DNA of 64,000 nucleotides from Parastagonospora avenae f. sp. tritici 18332-5 (GCA_022559985.1 JAFJTR010000030.1:124001-188000), one strand, 5' to 3'; numbered from the stretch's first letter, positions 23,236 through 33,680 are shown. Translations and numbers: made by a program. The notes: generated by a model from the sequence alone, not told the origin.

Positions 23236-23331
23236 TGCACGTACCAAGATTCGAACTTGCGAGGCCGAAGCCATTAGATGACTGAACGTGAAGATTCAAG
23301 TCTAACCCATTAACCACTCTGGCACATTGTC
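23236..23331 (-). pseudogene. tRNA-Ser(UGA)-like pseudogene with intron
   Basis: Read on the minus strand the D arm is CCA-GAGTGGTTAA-TGG, exactly the class II (Ser/Leu) layout. The anticodon stem TTAGA/TCTAA encloses loop CTTGAA...A with anticodon TGA, and a 15-base intron sits after position 37, the canonical nuclear tRNA intron site. A long variable arm (GGC-TTCG-GCC) and a T arm with TTCGAAT follow, and a TTTT terminator lies downstream. However, the first T-stem pair is G-G and the acceptor stem (GACAATG against TACGTGC) pairs at only about three of seven positions. The internal promoter boxes look intact, so it may be transcribed, but a functional tRNA is unlikely. Confidence 0.65.
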
Positions 23332-23541
23332 TTTGTGGAACTCAGTGAGTCCAATGCTTGGGAGAAGATGGAAAATCATGAATTAGATGTCTTCAGTTGC
23401 CATAAGATCATCGAAGAGGACACATCACAAGGGCACTGTGGATGATCTTGGTTGTGAATGGGATGCATAAGCGGGGCGTGTTCCAAACTCGACTCAAGGG
23501 CGCCTCAACCCCATCGTCTAGTGCAGCATATCATTGGCTAC

Positions 23542-24477
23542 CTAAAGACTAGACTTCCCACTTAACGCCCACGTATTTTTGCCTTCGTCAAAAGTGACTT
23601 TCCCTTCCTTCATCAACTTGTCCAAAATCTGCAAAACCCCCCTCTCCGCAGGCTCCCACAAATTCTCAGGATAATCCTTGTAGATAACTTTGACGATATC
23701 CATCGAAGTCCACCCACCATCCCTGTCCTGCGAAAGCACGTCGAGAACTTGCTTCTCGCGCTGCTTGCGGTGCGCGATGTATTCGGATATCTTTGCGGGG
23801 CCGTCTGGGATCACCGGACCGTGGCCTGGGTATGCGCGACCACCGAACTGCTGGGACATGCCGGAGAGGCTTTTCAGGTAGGCGGTGAGATCTTCGAAGA
23901 CGGCGGTGCCTTGACCGAGCACGTTGTCGGCTGTGAACATCGCGTCTTCCTCCTCGAGGATCAGTGCCATGTGGTCGGTGGTATGGCCTGGGCAGTGATA
24001 TGCTCGCAATGTCGCGCCTTCGGTTTCAAACTTCTGGCCATCGCTTATGTCGAGCCAGTCGTCGTGTGGATCGTTTTTGTAGATTTTGGTGCTGGGCGAA
24101 AGTTCAAGCAAGTCCGGCACACCTTGGATATGATCGTGATGCCAGTGCGTCAGGATAGCCCTGTCTATCGTAATGTTCTCCTTGTCCAACACAGACTTTA
24201 TGGATGCAATCCATGCTGGTTTGCCTTCGCCAGTGTCGATGAGAAGCCGTTTTGGGCCTTGACCAACAATGTATGTGTTTGTGCCTTGGAAGTTTAGCAG
24301 TCATATAACGAGTAAAAATCTAAAAAATCGCACCTTGCAGTGAGAACTGGTGGATTGTCAGATCATGCTGCCGTTGCTGTATGAGATACTCACCTTGCCT
24401 GGGTTCCCTCCCAGAACACGAATAACACGACTACTCAGCTTCTCCACCGTCGGCAGGGGTACTAATTTCTCAGCCAT
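23542..24477 (-). CDS. LACTB2-like metallo-beta-lactamase fold hydrolase
   Basis: Three exons: 24477-24394, 24346-24334 (only 13 bases) and 24284-23542, in frame, giving 279 residues. It starts MAEKLVPLPTVEKLSSRVIR and has the substrate-channel words LGGNPGK, FSLQGTNTYIVG and LIDTGEG. The dinuclear zinc site is clear: THWHHDHIQG (HxHxDH), CPGHTTDH, FTADNVLG and AYPGHGPV. A winged-helix-like C-terminal part follows. Human LACTB2 is a mitochondrial endoribonuclease of this form; in fungal polyketide clusters related proteins act as thioesterases, but no polyketide synthase lies nearby, so the LACTB2-type role is preferred. It shares a 194-base bidirectional promoter with the methyltransferase gene at 24672. 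Confidence 0.88.
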
Positions 24478-24671
24478 CTTCGAATATAGTCTGCGCGAAG
24501 TTGTATAAACGACCCATCGCGGGACAAGCATGGTGGCTCTCTTACGCACCGCAGTACCGAGGCTCCCGCATTCGCGTACTTATCGATACGATAGCGCCAA
24601 ATGACGACTTGTCCCTCGTACACTAGAACTTTTCAGGCACACCAATCGAAAACACACAAAACCATACAAAC

Positions 24672-25536
24672 ATGGCGCCGATTGACGACGATGATGAGAT
24701 GCCGTGAGTGAGCTCCAACTTTCAATTACTGCGCTTGCTAATCAGCGAAGACAGCTCTCAGGCGATGCCCTGGCCGCGCTGAAGGAATTTTACGGCGAGC
24801 GCGATGACCGACAAAAGCAGTTTGAAAATTTGAAGAGCCAAGCGGAAGATGAATTTGAGGGAAAACTATCGATGGATGCGTTCGCGGAAGATTGGAATGC
24901 AAGTCAATTCTGGTATAACGATGAGACTGCTACGACCCTTGCGCGGCAATTGCTCGATGGTGCGACGGATGAGACCAAGATTGCGGTTGTCTCTGCGCCG
25001 AGTGCGTTTATTCAGCTGAAGAACTTGATTGTGAGTTAATTTGGAAATGTGGTGGGATTCACTCTAATATCGAGCAGGCGTCAGGAGAGTACAAGTGCAG
25101 ACCTCAGATCAAACTCCTGGAGTACGACGAGCGCTTCGCAGTCTTCAAAGAGTTTGTAAGCTATGACTTTGAGAAAGCGATTCAGCTGCCGGCCGAGATG
25201 AAGGGTACTTTCGACCGCATTATTTGTGACCCGCCATTCTTAAGCGAAGACTGTCAGACCAAAGGTATGTCCAATTCGATCAGGTTGAAATGCATCGGCT
25301 AATATGAGAAAGCTACCCTGACTGTACGATGGCTCGCCAAATCCTGGACACCAGAGTCCCTCCGTCTCATTGTTTGCACAGGAGAGCGTATGGAGAGCTT
25401 AGTGACCACCAAGCTGTATGGAAAGGTCGGAACCAAAGCCACTGACTATGAGATCAAGCATGCGAAGGGATTGAGCAATGAGTTCAGGTGCTATACAAAC
25501 TTCGAGTGCGAAGACTGGAAATGGGCGACATCATGA
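24672..25536 (+). CDS. Protein-lysine N-methyltransferase EFM5 (eEF1A)
   Basis: Four exons: 24672-24703, 24751-25030, 25078-25264 and 25313-25536, in frame, giving 240 residues. After MAPIDDDDEM the junction restores PQLSGDALAALKEFY, the typical N terminus of this family. The N6-adenine-MTase-like fold carries the catalytic motif DPPF (in IICDPPFLSED), with QFWYNDETA and the strand VVSAPSAF forming the AdoMet pocket. EFM5 (N6AMT2/EEF1AKMT1) trimethylates a lysine of translation elongation factor eEF1A in the cytosol. Intron 1 uses a GCGAAG acceptor rather than the CAG seven bases upstream, because only that choice keeps frame. The gene is head to head with the LACTB2-like gene. Confidence 0.9.
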
Positions 25537-25649
25537 TCGTAGTCGACTGCTCAAGAAAGGCATCCTGAATTAAGCATACTATCACGATTTGGCCTATATG
25601 AATATTAATATACACGCACTCTCACCTCAATCGCGAATTCCTGCCTGAC

Positions 25650-26498
25650 ATGCAAAGCCGAGTCCTTCATATTGAAGAAGACAGCGCTTACGTGGAAGTG
25701 AGAGACCTATTCAAAGCCGACGGAACATTCCTGAGGGACTGGACAAGCCAGAAAGCCATTGAGATAGGCACCAAGCCCTACGGCACTTGGGAGACCGTCG
25801 ACTGCGACATTTCCAATCACCAGAATACGACCGTCTGGCTGCGAACAGATGCATGGATGCCAGATGTGGAAGATCCTACCACGTCGATCCAGATTGCGAA
25901 CTTCACTCGCGAAGTGCCTGAGAAGATGACGGTTCTCACTGGAGAGAATGAGTCTACCTTGCCAGAGAAGTCATTCATCATCTTTTCCCTGAAGGCTGAA
26001 CTCACCAAAGACTACCAATTCGAAATTCGTCGCACGCTTCCAGAGGTGCCTTCCTCTGACGGCGTAGACTGGCCAGTTGAGAATTCAACCTTCAACGTCA
26101 CATTCGAAGTTCGCCTGGACCGGAAACCTCACCCATTCTCATGGGCTCGACTACCGCCTAACGGTCCATTCCCGGATTGGGATCAAGCTAACAGCTGGGC
26201 TGTATCGATGGACCGGGAAGATGCAGATAGGAACCCTCAGTCTAAATACCTGCATTGTGAGCAACCTCTAGTGATGGTGGATAAGGATTCGCCTGACAGT
26301 CTCCTGTCGTACGCGAGAGGTATCGAGATGATCCACTGGCTGTTCAACGAGAGAATCCCGGCCGATCAGCAACATCACTGGTTCCAGACTCCTCCTATGG
26401 CCACGATGAAAGTGATCAAATACGACCATGTCGAGCAAAAGATCACTGTTCAAGCTGGCCCAAGGGTCACCACTACCACGCAATCGACATCGGACTAG
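25650..26498 (+). CDS. Uncharacterised protein
   Basis: Single-exon frame of 282 residues, 113 bases after the EFM5 stop on the same strand. I do not recognise it. It has no signal peptide or membrane span. It is acidic and rich in Trp and Thr, with short words such as ISNHQNTTVWLRTDAW, FEIRRTLPEVP and NVTFEVRLDRKPHPFSWARL that suggest alternating strands, perhaps a beta-sandwich. The tail ends in a Thr/Ser run. The uninterrupted frame and even composition support a real gene. The start could lie upstream if a 5' exon was missed. Confidence 0.65.
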   Translation: MQSRVLHIEEDSAYVEVRDLFKADGTFLRDWTSQKAIEIGTKPYGTWETVDCDISNHQNTTVWLRTDAWMPDVEDPTTSIQIANFTREVPEKMTVLTGENESTLPEKSFIIFSLKAELTKDYQFEIRRTLPEVPSSDGVDWPVENSTFNVTFEVRLDRKPHPFSWARLPPNGPFPDWDQANSWAVSMDREDADRNPQSKYLHCEQPLVMVDKDSPDSLLSYARGIEMIHWLFNERIPADQQHHWFQTPPMATMKVIKYDHVEQKITVQAGPRVTTTTQSTSD

Positions 26499-26636
26499 TT
26501 CAATCAACGTCACCGGCATCGCGGGACCGGAAGCTATCCCACACCCCACCTCACAGCTCGGCTTAGCTTCACCACCCACCCACCTCAAACATCACGTCAC
26601 CACCCGCCCAAAAATACCCTCTCACCGAGCACCAGA

Positions 26637-27146
26637 ATGTCCTCCGCCGCATGCATCTTCTGCAAGATCATCAAGGGTACCACCCTCTCTAAACCCAATC
26701 CATGCTTCCCCAATCGCTAACCGACCGCAGGTGAGATCCCGTCGATGAAGATCTACGAATCAGAAAAGACATTCGCATTCCTCGACATCGGTCCTCTATC
26801 TCGCGGACATTCCGTACATCCCTCCTCACCGTCCTCCCCATTCTCTTCTAACACGTCACAGCTCATTATCCCCAAACACCACGGCGCGAAACTACACGAC
26901 ATCCCCGACGAGCAGCTGTCCGAGGTGCTGTCGGTGACGAAGAAGATTGCGATCGCGCAGGGCGTCACCGACTACAACGTGCTGCAGAACAACGGGCGCA
27001 TTGCGCACCAGCAGGTGGATCATGTGCATTTCCACCTGATCCCAAAGCCGAATGAGAGCGAGGGGCTGGGAATTGAGTGGCCGACGCAGAGCGCGGACAA
27101 GGGCGAGTTGATGAAGTTGCTGGAGGACATCAAAGCGAAGATGTAG
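26637..27146 (+). CDS. HIT-family nucleotide hydrolase (Hnt1/HINT type)
   Basis: Three exons: 26637-26676, 26731-26813 and 26862-27146, in frame, giving 135 residues, the usual size. The protein begins MSSAACIFCKIIKGEIPSMK, typical of the HINT/Hnt1 branch, and carries FLDIGPLSRGH and the catalytic histidine triad DHVHFHLIPKP. These enzymes hydrolyse adenosine 5'-monophosphoramidates and related nucleotide conjugates. Both introns (54 and 48 bases) are standard. The gene ends only 39 bases from the stop codon of the convergent enoyl-CoA hydratase gene, so the 3' UTRs probably overlap. Confidence 0.92.
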
Positions 27147-27185
27147 ATGAAAATGCAAAGAATGAAAGTTGAACTTTTCATTAGT

Positions 27186-28134
27186 CTATTCCCCCCGGAA
27201 CACGGGTTTCCGCTTCTCCCTGAATGCTGCGAGGGCTTCGTCGCGGTCCTTCGTCTTGACGACGAGCTCGTACGCGGCGTTTTCTGCCTTCTCGCCCAAT
27301 GCGCATCCCTCCACCGCCGCCAGAGCTGCTTTGATAGCGATGGGCCCACCTTCGCAGATATCCCGGGCCAGCTTGATCGCTTCATCCAGCACCTTCTTGC
27401 GCGCGGCGCCTGCTTGTGATGCATCTTCTGGCGTGACCTCCACCAACCTGTCGCACAGGCCGAGGAAGTATGCTTCTGGCCCGCCGACTCTTCGGCCTGT
27501 GAGGATCATGTCGCGGGCTCGTGAGAGTCCAATGAGCGCGGGGAGACGGTACGTTCCTCCTGCACCGGGGATGATAGCCAGCCGTGTCTCTGGGAGTGCG
27601 ACGCTTGTGTTGGATGCGAAGACGCGCATGTGGGTGGTCAGCGCGAGTTCGAGGCCGCCGCCGAAAGCCGGTGCTGCGAGCGCGGAGATGGTAGGTATTT
27701 GAAGTTGCGAGATGGAGGTGAATGTGCCGCGGAGGTTTGTGAGGAAGTTTGCTGTGCTGTGGAAGCAATTAGTATTGGCCTTCTTGTCGACGAGTGGAAC
27801 GGACATACTCCTCCTGAGTGAATGTCGCACGCTCTTTCAAGTCTGCGCCTGCGCAGAAACTCGTGTCTACTTCACTGGCCAGGATGAGTGCCCGTGTAGG
27901 CCCCGCATCTCCTTCGCTCTGTATGCTGTTGACTTGGTGGTGCAGCTCTGTGAGCAATTGCCTCGAGATGGCATTACGTGCAGCCGGTCGGTTCAGGGAG
28001 AGAATCCTTATGCTTCCAGAATGTGGTGCTGGTACGTTGGTGACATTTATAGCCGGTGCGGGAGCACTTAAGTATGCACATCGTTGAATGGGCCGGAGGA
28101 GCAGCCGTGGGCTGGGCCGGAGAAGGAGAGGCAT
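27186..28134 (-). CDS. Mitochondrial enoyl-CoA hydratase (methylglutaconyl-CoA hydratase, AUH type)
   Basis: Two exons, 28134-27809 and 27756-27186, in frame, giving 298 residues. The start at 28134 gives an arginine- and leucine-rich presequence (MPLLLRPSPRLLLRP) fitting a mitochondrial matrix signal; an upstream in-frame ATG at 28251 would bury it. Crotonase-fold landmarks are present: SLNRPAARNAIS, the oxyanion-hole stretch TSFCAGADLKER, FGGGLELAL and the catalytic-glutamate region ALPETRLAIIPGAGGTYRL. The last pattern is closest to AUH-type 3-methylglutaconyl-CoA hydratase of leucine breakdown, but a general short-chain enoyl-CoA hydratase cannot be excluded. The gene is convergent with the HIT gene. 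Confidence 0.9.
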
Positions 28135-28818
28135 TTTAGACTGAGCAGATCGGTTCCACGGATAGAATGGATTTGCACAATTTGAGAGGCCTTGAAAAGT
28201 TGTGAAGTTTTGGCAATGGCCCTCGGAAGCGTTCAGCACGAAGTTGACCATGAACCGTCATTAGCCGAGGCGATGCTTGAGAAGGAGCGATGAAGCTATG
28301 GCCATCTACGACATTGGTACGTACCGCGACTGCACCAGGTGCATCAATAATTCGTGCGCGTTCCGTTTAGACCCAACATACTGTTAGAGAGCAGTTGCCG
28401 TCTTACTTATGAGCCTGAATGGGCTTAGCACCTGATTAGTACGTTGTGAACAGCTAAAACTACCTTGAAGTCAGACAGCTCAACTGCCCGGATTACTCTT
28501 CGACAGTGCTCAGTGTCGTAAGGCACAGCAGGCACGACTTATTGCAGCATCTGGTGATTGCATACTGAGCATTTCTCTCTCTTCATTGCAGAATGAGATC
28601 GGAAATGGCGGCGAAGAGACATCCGGATCCGACCGGTCGCGCCGTCATGTCGCTGAGTACTGGTTACACCGCACGAGCATAGCGTGCATCAACGGCAAAG
28701 CGACCATAGCATTGTTGGCATTGTTTGCTCTTTATTTCCACGCGAAATATGTAGCCACCAGGACCATCTCTCAAGACTCCGTCCATCTCGCCATCTTTCA
28801 TCATCACTGTCGCTCACA
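28135..28818. other. Divergent intergenic region
   Basis: About 0.7 kb between the hydratase start and the F-box-like gene. Open frames run through 28.6-28.8 kb upstream of the chosen ATG, but a leader role is more likely than coding. Confidence 0.5.
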
Positions 28819-30423
28819 ATGCCGGCCGTTTCTCCCTCTGGGCCCACCTTGGCCACCCTACCATCGGAGCTCAGAAAACTTGTCGTATCATATCTGGTGC
28901 CTGACCCTAACAACTTCCGAGCAGGGTGCAAAGAAGACCTCAGGCATGCTAATCTGGTCCGTTCGTGTTTACACGAATGGGTACCGGAGTACATGTTCAA
29001 GGACATGGCACTCAAACATGTGCACCTCTATGCACCTCCCCAACTGCAACGCGTCGCAGAGGATCCGAGGAACGCTGGTCTCTTGAATTTCGCGAAATAC
29101 ATTCAAGTCCAATTAAGATCTTTCTACAAGCCTCTGACCCTTGACTGACACATGTAGGTCCCACCTGCAATACACTTGGGAATCGATCATTCTGATACGG
29201 AGGACGAAGGTATCGACATCCTCTTGCCTTCAACGATCATGCGTTTACGAGGCAAATTCAGGGCTACGACGTCCGATAGCATGACTGATGAGCAGCGCCA
29301 GTAGTACCGCAACTACCACAATGCTATGGTTGCGCCTTTCATCAGCGATGCATTCTGGAAACAGTTGCACGCTCAGTCTAAGATGACATGGCTCCGACTT
29401 TTCGGCCACTTTCCAAGTCTGGAGGAAATATCTGTGGGCTGTTGCGAACGCGTGGATATGCCTTCGCCGACTGTCACTGATACTTTCATACGAAAGTACG
29501 GCCCAGGAGTCATCAGCGAAGCCTCTCCATCTTATTTTGAAGACTCGAGTACCAACATGGCATGGGCCAGTTGCGTGATTGCCACCAAGGCTCCGAACTC
29601 TGCCAGGGGACTACGTTTGTCCATTGCGAACACAGACGGTCCCGACTACGCCGTATTCAATACACTACTAGAAGACAGCCGCGTCGGGCGCTGCGGCTTC
29701 TATACGCCGCGCGATCCAACAAGACTCAATTCACTCAGTCAAATGACACTGAGCATTCACGGGCTCGCCGGTGTGCACTCGGCCTATACCTCACCCGACC
29801 ATACAGGTCCCGCTGGCGCAATGCGGCAAATCGACTGGTTGCTGATGGACTTTCAGGGACTTCAACGCCTGGAATTGTGCAACGACCTTAGCACCGATAC
29901 TCGCCTTCGATTCTCTGATGGAGCAGAAACCTACCCACAAGCTTACGTCTTGTATTGGTTCTTGATAGTGCTCACAAGGTTCAAAGGACTGTGTACGTTA
30001 TATCTTCATCGTCTCCTACTCAACAAAGACAAACTGGGAAATCTCTTGCCGAGCTTAGAGAATCTTCTACTGGAAGACATATCCCTTATGCGAACAGGCA
30101 ATCTCTCAGATATACTGAGCAACGAAGACGATAATCAGTACGCCGAAGGCTTCGCAGCTTATGCCGCTCACCTGCATGGTCAGGCATGGCAAGACTTCTG
30201 CTACGAAATGAAGCAGGAGTCGCCGAGCCTGCGCATTACGCTCCGCCGGGTTGCGTCAAACTTCAATAACAAAACCGATCACGATCTGCACCCAAAGAGG
30301 ATCGAGGAGCTCAGTAAAGAGCCTGGCGTCGACATCGACAACAGCGAGCCCTATGCCGCATGGTTCAAGCCGCCGCAGCGTTACTGGATACGTGATGATC
30401 TGACATACTCCGACTTTCTATAG
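28819..30423 (+). pseudogene. F-box-like protein gene with in-frame TAG
   Basis: The first exon 28819-29106 encodes MPAVSPSGPTLATLPSELRK and a leucine-rich F-box-like stretch (LVVSYLVPDP). A 51-base intron, 29107-29157 (weak donor GTCCAA, acceptor GTAG after a CTGAC branch site), joins in frame to VPPAIHLGIDHSD. That frame then meets TAG at 29302-29304, after which the same frame runs open to 30423 (365 codons from the next ATG at 29326). Without the stop it would be a 517-residue protein with an N-terminal F-box-like motif and a long C-terminal part typical of fungal F-box/DUF families, presumably a ubiquitin-ligase adaptor. CAG to TAG is the simplest origin. Either it is a recent pseudogene, or a shortened protein starts at 29326. 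Confidence 0.65.
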
Positions 30424-30932
30424 GGAGGAGGCACGGCTAGCCAACATGTCAGAGGGACTTCAGTTCTGCTACACCAGGATAAGCGCGGCTAGCACCGTTT
30501 GTACCTGGTGGCTTGCATCAGGAAAGGTCATCTTGCAGCTGCAGCACCGCCACAAGCGGCTGACCACTAATACAAATGCTTGTTACACATATTGCATCAT
30601 GTGCCAACTGCACAGCCATGTGTCTTTCTACTCATCACCTTCAGTGTATCCATGGACTACTCGTCTGATGAGTCGGATACAGTCTCTGTCAACAACGATA
30701 ATGAAATGGCTCTCAGAAATGCACGTATTCCCGTTGATGAGGCTTTCGAGTGAGTATTTTCGGACATTTACCCCGAACTTCTTGCCATAATCAGTTCGAT
30801 ACAACCGCAGAGCCGTGGTTATGCTGGGCTTCTACACACACGAGCACATGTCACATGTCACGTCCCATTCAATTTCCCGTCACACTGCATCTCCCAAACG
30901 CACACAAACCACATCATTCAAAACTCAACCTG
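30424..30932. other. Intergenic region with a possible orphan exon
   Basis: About 0.5 kb. At 30652-30749 there is a coding-like stretch (MDYSSDESDTVSVNNDN and on to VDEAF) followed by a good donor GTGAGT and an acceptor at about 30795. The continuation stops at the TGA at 30932-30934 and does not join the BTB frame that follows. It may be a 5' exon of the BTB gene with a splice route I could not resolve, or a separate remnant. Confidence 0.4.
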
Positions 30933-31634
30933 ATGCACTCCACCAGTCTATCCAGCAGAATCATCACCCTAAAAGCCGGCCAACACCCCTCCACGACCAC
31001 CCTCAAAATCCACCACTCCGTCCTCGTCCGCTCTTCAGAATACTTCAAGCGCGTGCTCAAACACGAATGGGCCTCGCTCCGCGACGACCCAGACACAATT
31101 GACATGGGCCCGACCCACACAGCCGGGGACGTCAAAACTTACTGCAATTGGCTGTATTCTGGCAAGATTCCTACGCGGGACTTTGATGATCAGGGCAGGG
31201 CGAAGAGCGATTACATATTCATCGACCTCGTAAGCCCTCCACACCCATTCCTCCATTCCGAACTCATCCCACAGGCCACAGCATACACCTTCGGCGAACA
31301 CATAATCGACTTATCCTACAAGCGTTCCGTCCTCTCCACACTCGCCGGCGTACAAATCAGCGCACCAGACTATCCCTGCGCCGAAGCGTTCGCCATCATC
31401 TACGACGGCACGCCAGAGGGGAGTCCGGCGCGGCGCATGCTCGTTGATATGTATGCGTATGGCGCGGTGGATTCGAAGTGTTGGTCGAGCGCGTTTGAGG
31501 CGCTGCCGAGGGAGGCGCTGGTGGATGTGCTCAGGGCGATGGTGAGGGTCAGGCGGGAGAATGCGGGGAGGCCGTGGAGGGAGTTGGGGGCGTATTGGGA
31601 GGGGGAAGGGGAGGGAGAGGGGAGTGAGTGGTGA
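30933..31634 (+). CDS. BTB/POZ domain protein (copy 1)
   Basis: Two exons, 30933-31229 and 31275-31634, give 218 residues. The 45-base intron is a multiple of three, so read-through would add 15 residues, but removing it restores the paralogous word ATAYTFGEH. The BTB core is visible: IITLKAGQHP, KIHHSVLVRSSEYFKRVL, EWASLRDDPDTIDM and YCNWLYSGKIP. The C-terminal half is helical (EAFAIIYDGTP, ALVDVLRAMVRV) and ends in a low-complexity EGEGEG tail. Such short BTB proteins are common and expanded in filamentous fungi and may serve as Cul3 adaptors; no specific partner is known. The N terminus is uncertain. This is the only copy of the three here without a visible lesion. Confidence 0.75.
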   Translation: MHSTSLSSRIITLKAGQHPSTTTLKIHHSVLVRSSEYFKRVLKHEWASLRDDPDTIDMGPTHTAGDVKTYCNWLYSGKIPTRDFDDQGRAKSDYIFIDLVSPPHPFLHSELIPQATAYTFGEHIIDLSYKRSVLSTLAGVQISAPDYPCAEAFAIIYDGTPEGSPARRMLVDMYAYGAVDSKCWSSAFEALPREALVDVLRAMVRVRRENAGRPWRELGAYWEGEGEGEGSEW

Positions 31635-31949
31635 GGTTTGGGTTTGAGTTTGAGTGTGGGGTTGGGGATGGCGGGTTGTTGGTCATTCTTTTGGATGTTT
31701 GTGTTTTGTTGGGTGTGGTTTGATGCTGCTGGCTGATAGGTAATGATGAATTGAAAGACGGGCCACTCGCTAACTGTACAGAGTCTGCATCATTACCTTC
31801 GAGCTTTCAGGGTTCCATTACACCGACACATGAATCGAGACAGCGTGTTAACGTGAGATTCGGTACCTTCATAGGCCACGTTTACTCCGGCTAGGGCCCA
31901 AGACCAACAAGCATCTCCCCATACACCGCCTATCTCTCCTTGACTCCAT
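31635..31949. other. Convergent intergenic region
   Basis: About 315 bases between the BTB copy 1 stop and the stop of the broken small-protein gene. It begins G/T-rich on the plus strand; no feature is seen. Confidence 0.6.
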
Positions 31950-32360
31950 CTATGCCTCCAACATCGTTCCCCGTCCTATACTCATCCCCCACCACAGTCA
32001 GCATCGCCCTTCACTATCCCCACCGTATACTCACCCATCAGCGCCCCCAAATCCAGTTTCAACTCCGTACTCAGCTGTTCAATCAGCGCCGCCGTGTGCT
32101 CGTCAAAGTTCATATGCTCTGGCTTCTTTTCGGCTATCCTCTTCATTATGTCGCCGCGCGAGAATTCGTCTTTGTAGCCGACCGAGGTAGATGGTGCAGG
32201 TGTTTTCGCGGGGTGGGGTGATGGCGATGTTGTAGGTGTAGCGGTGGCCGAAGCGGGGGCGGGCGTTTGCTGCGGGGAAGGTTAGCGGGTGGGAGGGAAG
32301 GGGAGGGGAGGTGGTAATGCGGAAGAGGGGGAGGGAGCTGGTGTAGAGTTGGGCGGACAT
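31950..32360 (-). pseudogene. Small-protein family, member A (frameshifted)
   Basis: Exons 32360-32321, 32269-32035 and 31975-31950. It is homologous to the genes at 60341 (B), 61194 (D) and 62005 (C): after intron 1 comes NARPRFGHRYTYNIAI, and later GYKDEFSRGDIMKRI aligns with B's YYKDGEGKGEVLKI and LIEQLSTELK with B's LDLHAELK. Both introns are phase 1 at the same places as in B and C. Intron 1 would start with GC instead of GT (GCATTACC). Exon 2 has one base too many: the frame shifts at the CC of 32182-32183, between TIYL and VGYKD, so the product is cut short after a shifted tail. Exact function of the family is unknown. Confidence 0.65.
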
Positions 32361-32996
32361 TTATGCTGGATCGGGGTTAGAAGACGGCTGGTGAGAAGAG
32401 GGAAATCAAGGAGAATGTGAGGTATATTTCATTCTATTAGAAATGTGACTGCTTGCTCATAACCACTTCGCAATCGTGTGATCGAGACGCAGCTATGCAT
32501 CCAAACACAGATGGCCGATCGGCCTCGATGCCCTCGCAGCAAGCATGTGTGTGAGATCAGACTCGAGTTCCGCTGTAAAACATAAGCAATCACATACTTC
32601 GATCCTCGTGATGCGCTGTGTAGTCTGTAGTTGTCATCTAGACTTGGAATCAAGACTCGCTCCCATGTTGCATAAAACGTGAGATTTAGCAGCTTTGGAA
32701 ATTTCATATGCGGAATTATACTCCTGCCTGTGTGGAGATAGCTCTACTTGTATCTCTCTTATAACCAGTTGAACAAGTCCTTAGAGGGAAATGCTGCTTT
32801 GTCTGGTTATTTTCCCTTCTGTTATAGAATGTTGTCTCAGTCTAGTTGCGTTTGCTATTTCTTGTTTCTTCTGCAACTCGAGAGACTCGGTATCCGTACA
32901 TGACTTGAACATGAGTCAGATGACTGTACATCGAGGCATAATCCTTTTTTGGTAAGTCTAATGAAAATCATTAGGGTCGTTCGGGCTTACCTCAGA
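32361..32996. other. Intergenic region
   Basis: About 0.6 kb, AT-richer around 32.7-32.95 kb, between two minus-strand genes. No feature is supported. Confidence 0.6.
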
Positions 32997-33680
32997 TCAC
33001 TCCTCTTCCAGATAATTCGCTATAGAGGTTTCGTATGGCCAATGTTGAGGGGCACTGCGCATCTTCGCCATAGCCCTCAGGTAGTCAGCCAAGCTGTCGC
33101 GATTGAAGGTGTCGAAGCACTTCAACCAAGCCGGATGGTCCCAGGCCGTGCATGCGACTATATCAGCGATCAGACGGCGCAAGGGAAAGCTTAGCATGGT
33201 GCCCTCATACACCGAGTTTATAGCATTTGCGTCGGGCCCCCATTGGTATATCATGTGGGTCTTCACGAATTTCCAAAGCACCAGGTTCTTCGAACCAGTT
33301 GTCCATAATCTTCTCGCCGAATACGTAGGCCTCGGCAAGCGACATGTGGACTTTAGAGGAGGCTGTAGAGCGCTCCGCGTCGCTGTCGTCCTTGGGCGGA
33401 GGCATCGCGATGTGGAGTTCTCCCTCGTTCAACCATCGAACATAGAGTATAACCATTTCTACCAAGTCATCGCGGAGGTCAATCGTGTCTAGATCCTTTC
33501 GAGAGCTGGCCCACTCTGGTTTCAGTGCGCGCTTGAAGAATTCTGATGACTTAGATAGCAAGCTTTGATGAATGTGGACAGGTTCATCTTCATCACTTGC
33601 CACAAGTGTGATGATGCTATCACATGGACTGAATGAATGGTTAGTCTGACGAACACTAGTAGACTCGAGACTTACTCCAT
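32997..33680 (-). pseudogene. BTB/POZ domain protein (copy 2), frameshifted
   Basis: Exon 1 is only five bases (ATGGA, 33680-33676); a 47-base intron with GTAAGT donor joins to exon 2 (33628-32997), giving MDPCDSIITLVASDEDEP. BTB words follow: HIHQSLLSKSSEFFKRAL, EWASSRKDLDTIDL, LYVRWLNEGELHI and AYVFGEKIMDNWF. Just after this the frame changes: one extra base at about 33291 (ttc-g-aag on the minus strand) moves the conserved continuation (KNLVLWKFVKTHMIYQWG) into another frame, which then stays open to 32997. The undamaged length would be 211 residues. The alignment with copy 3 (MDVSFKNTVIPKFIKSM) shows the shift clearly. A true lesion or a sequencing error are both possible. Confidence 0.7.

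Noticed and set aside
23236..23331. A functional tRNA-Leu or tRNA-Ser gene
   Set aside because: The acceptor stem pairs at only about three of seven positions and the first T-stem pair is a G-G mismatch.
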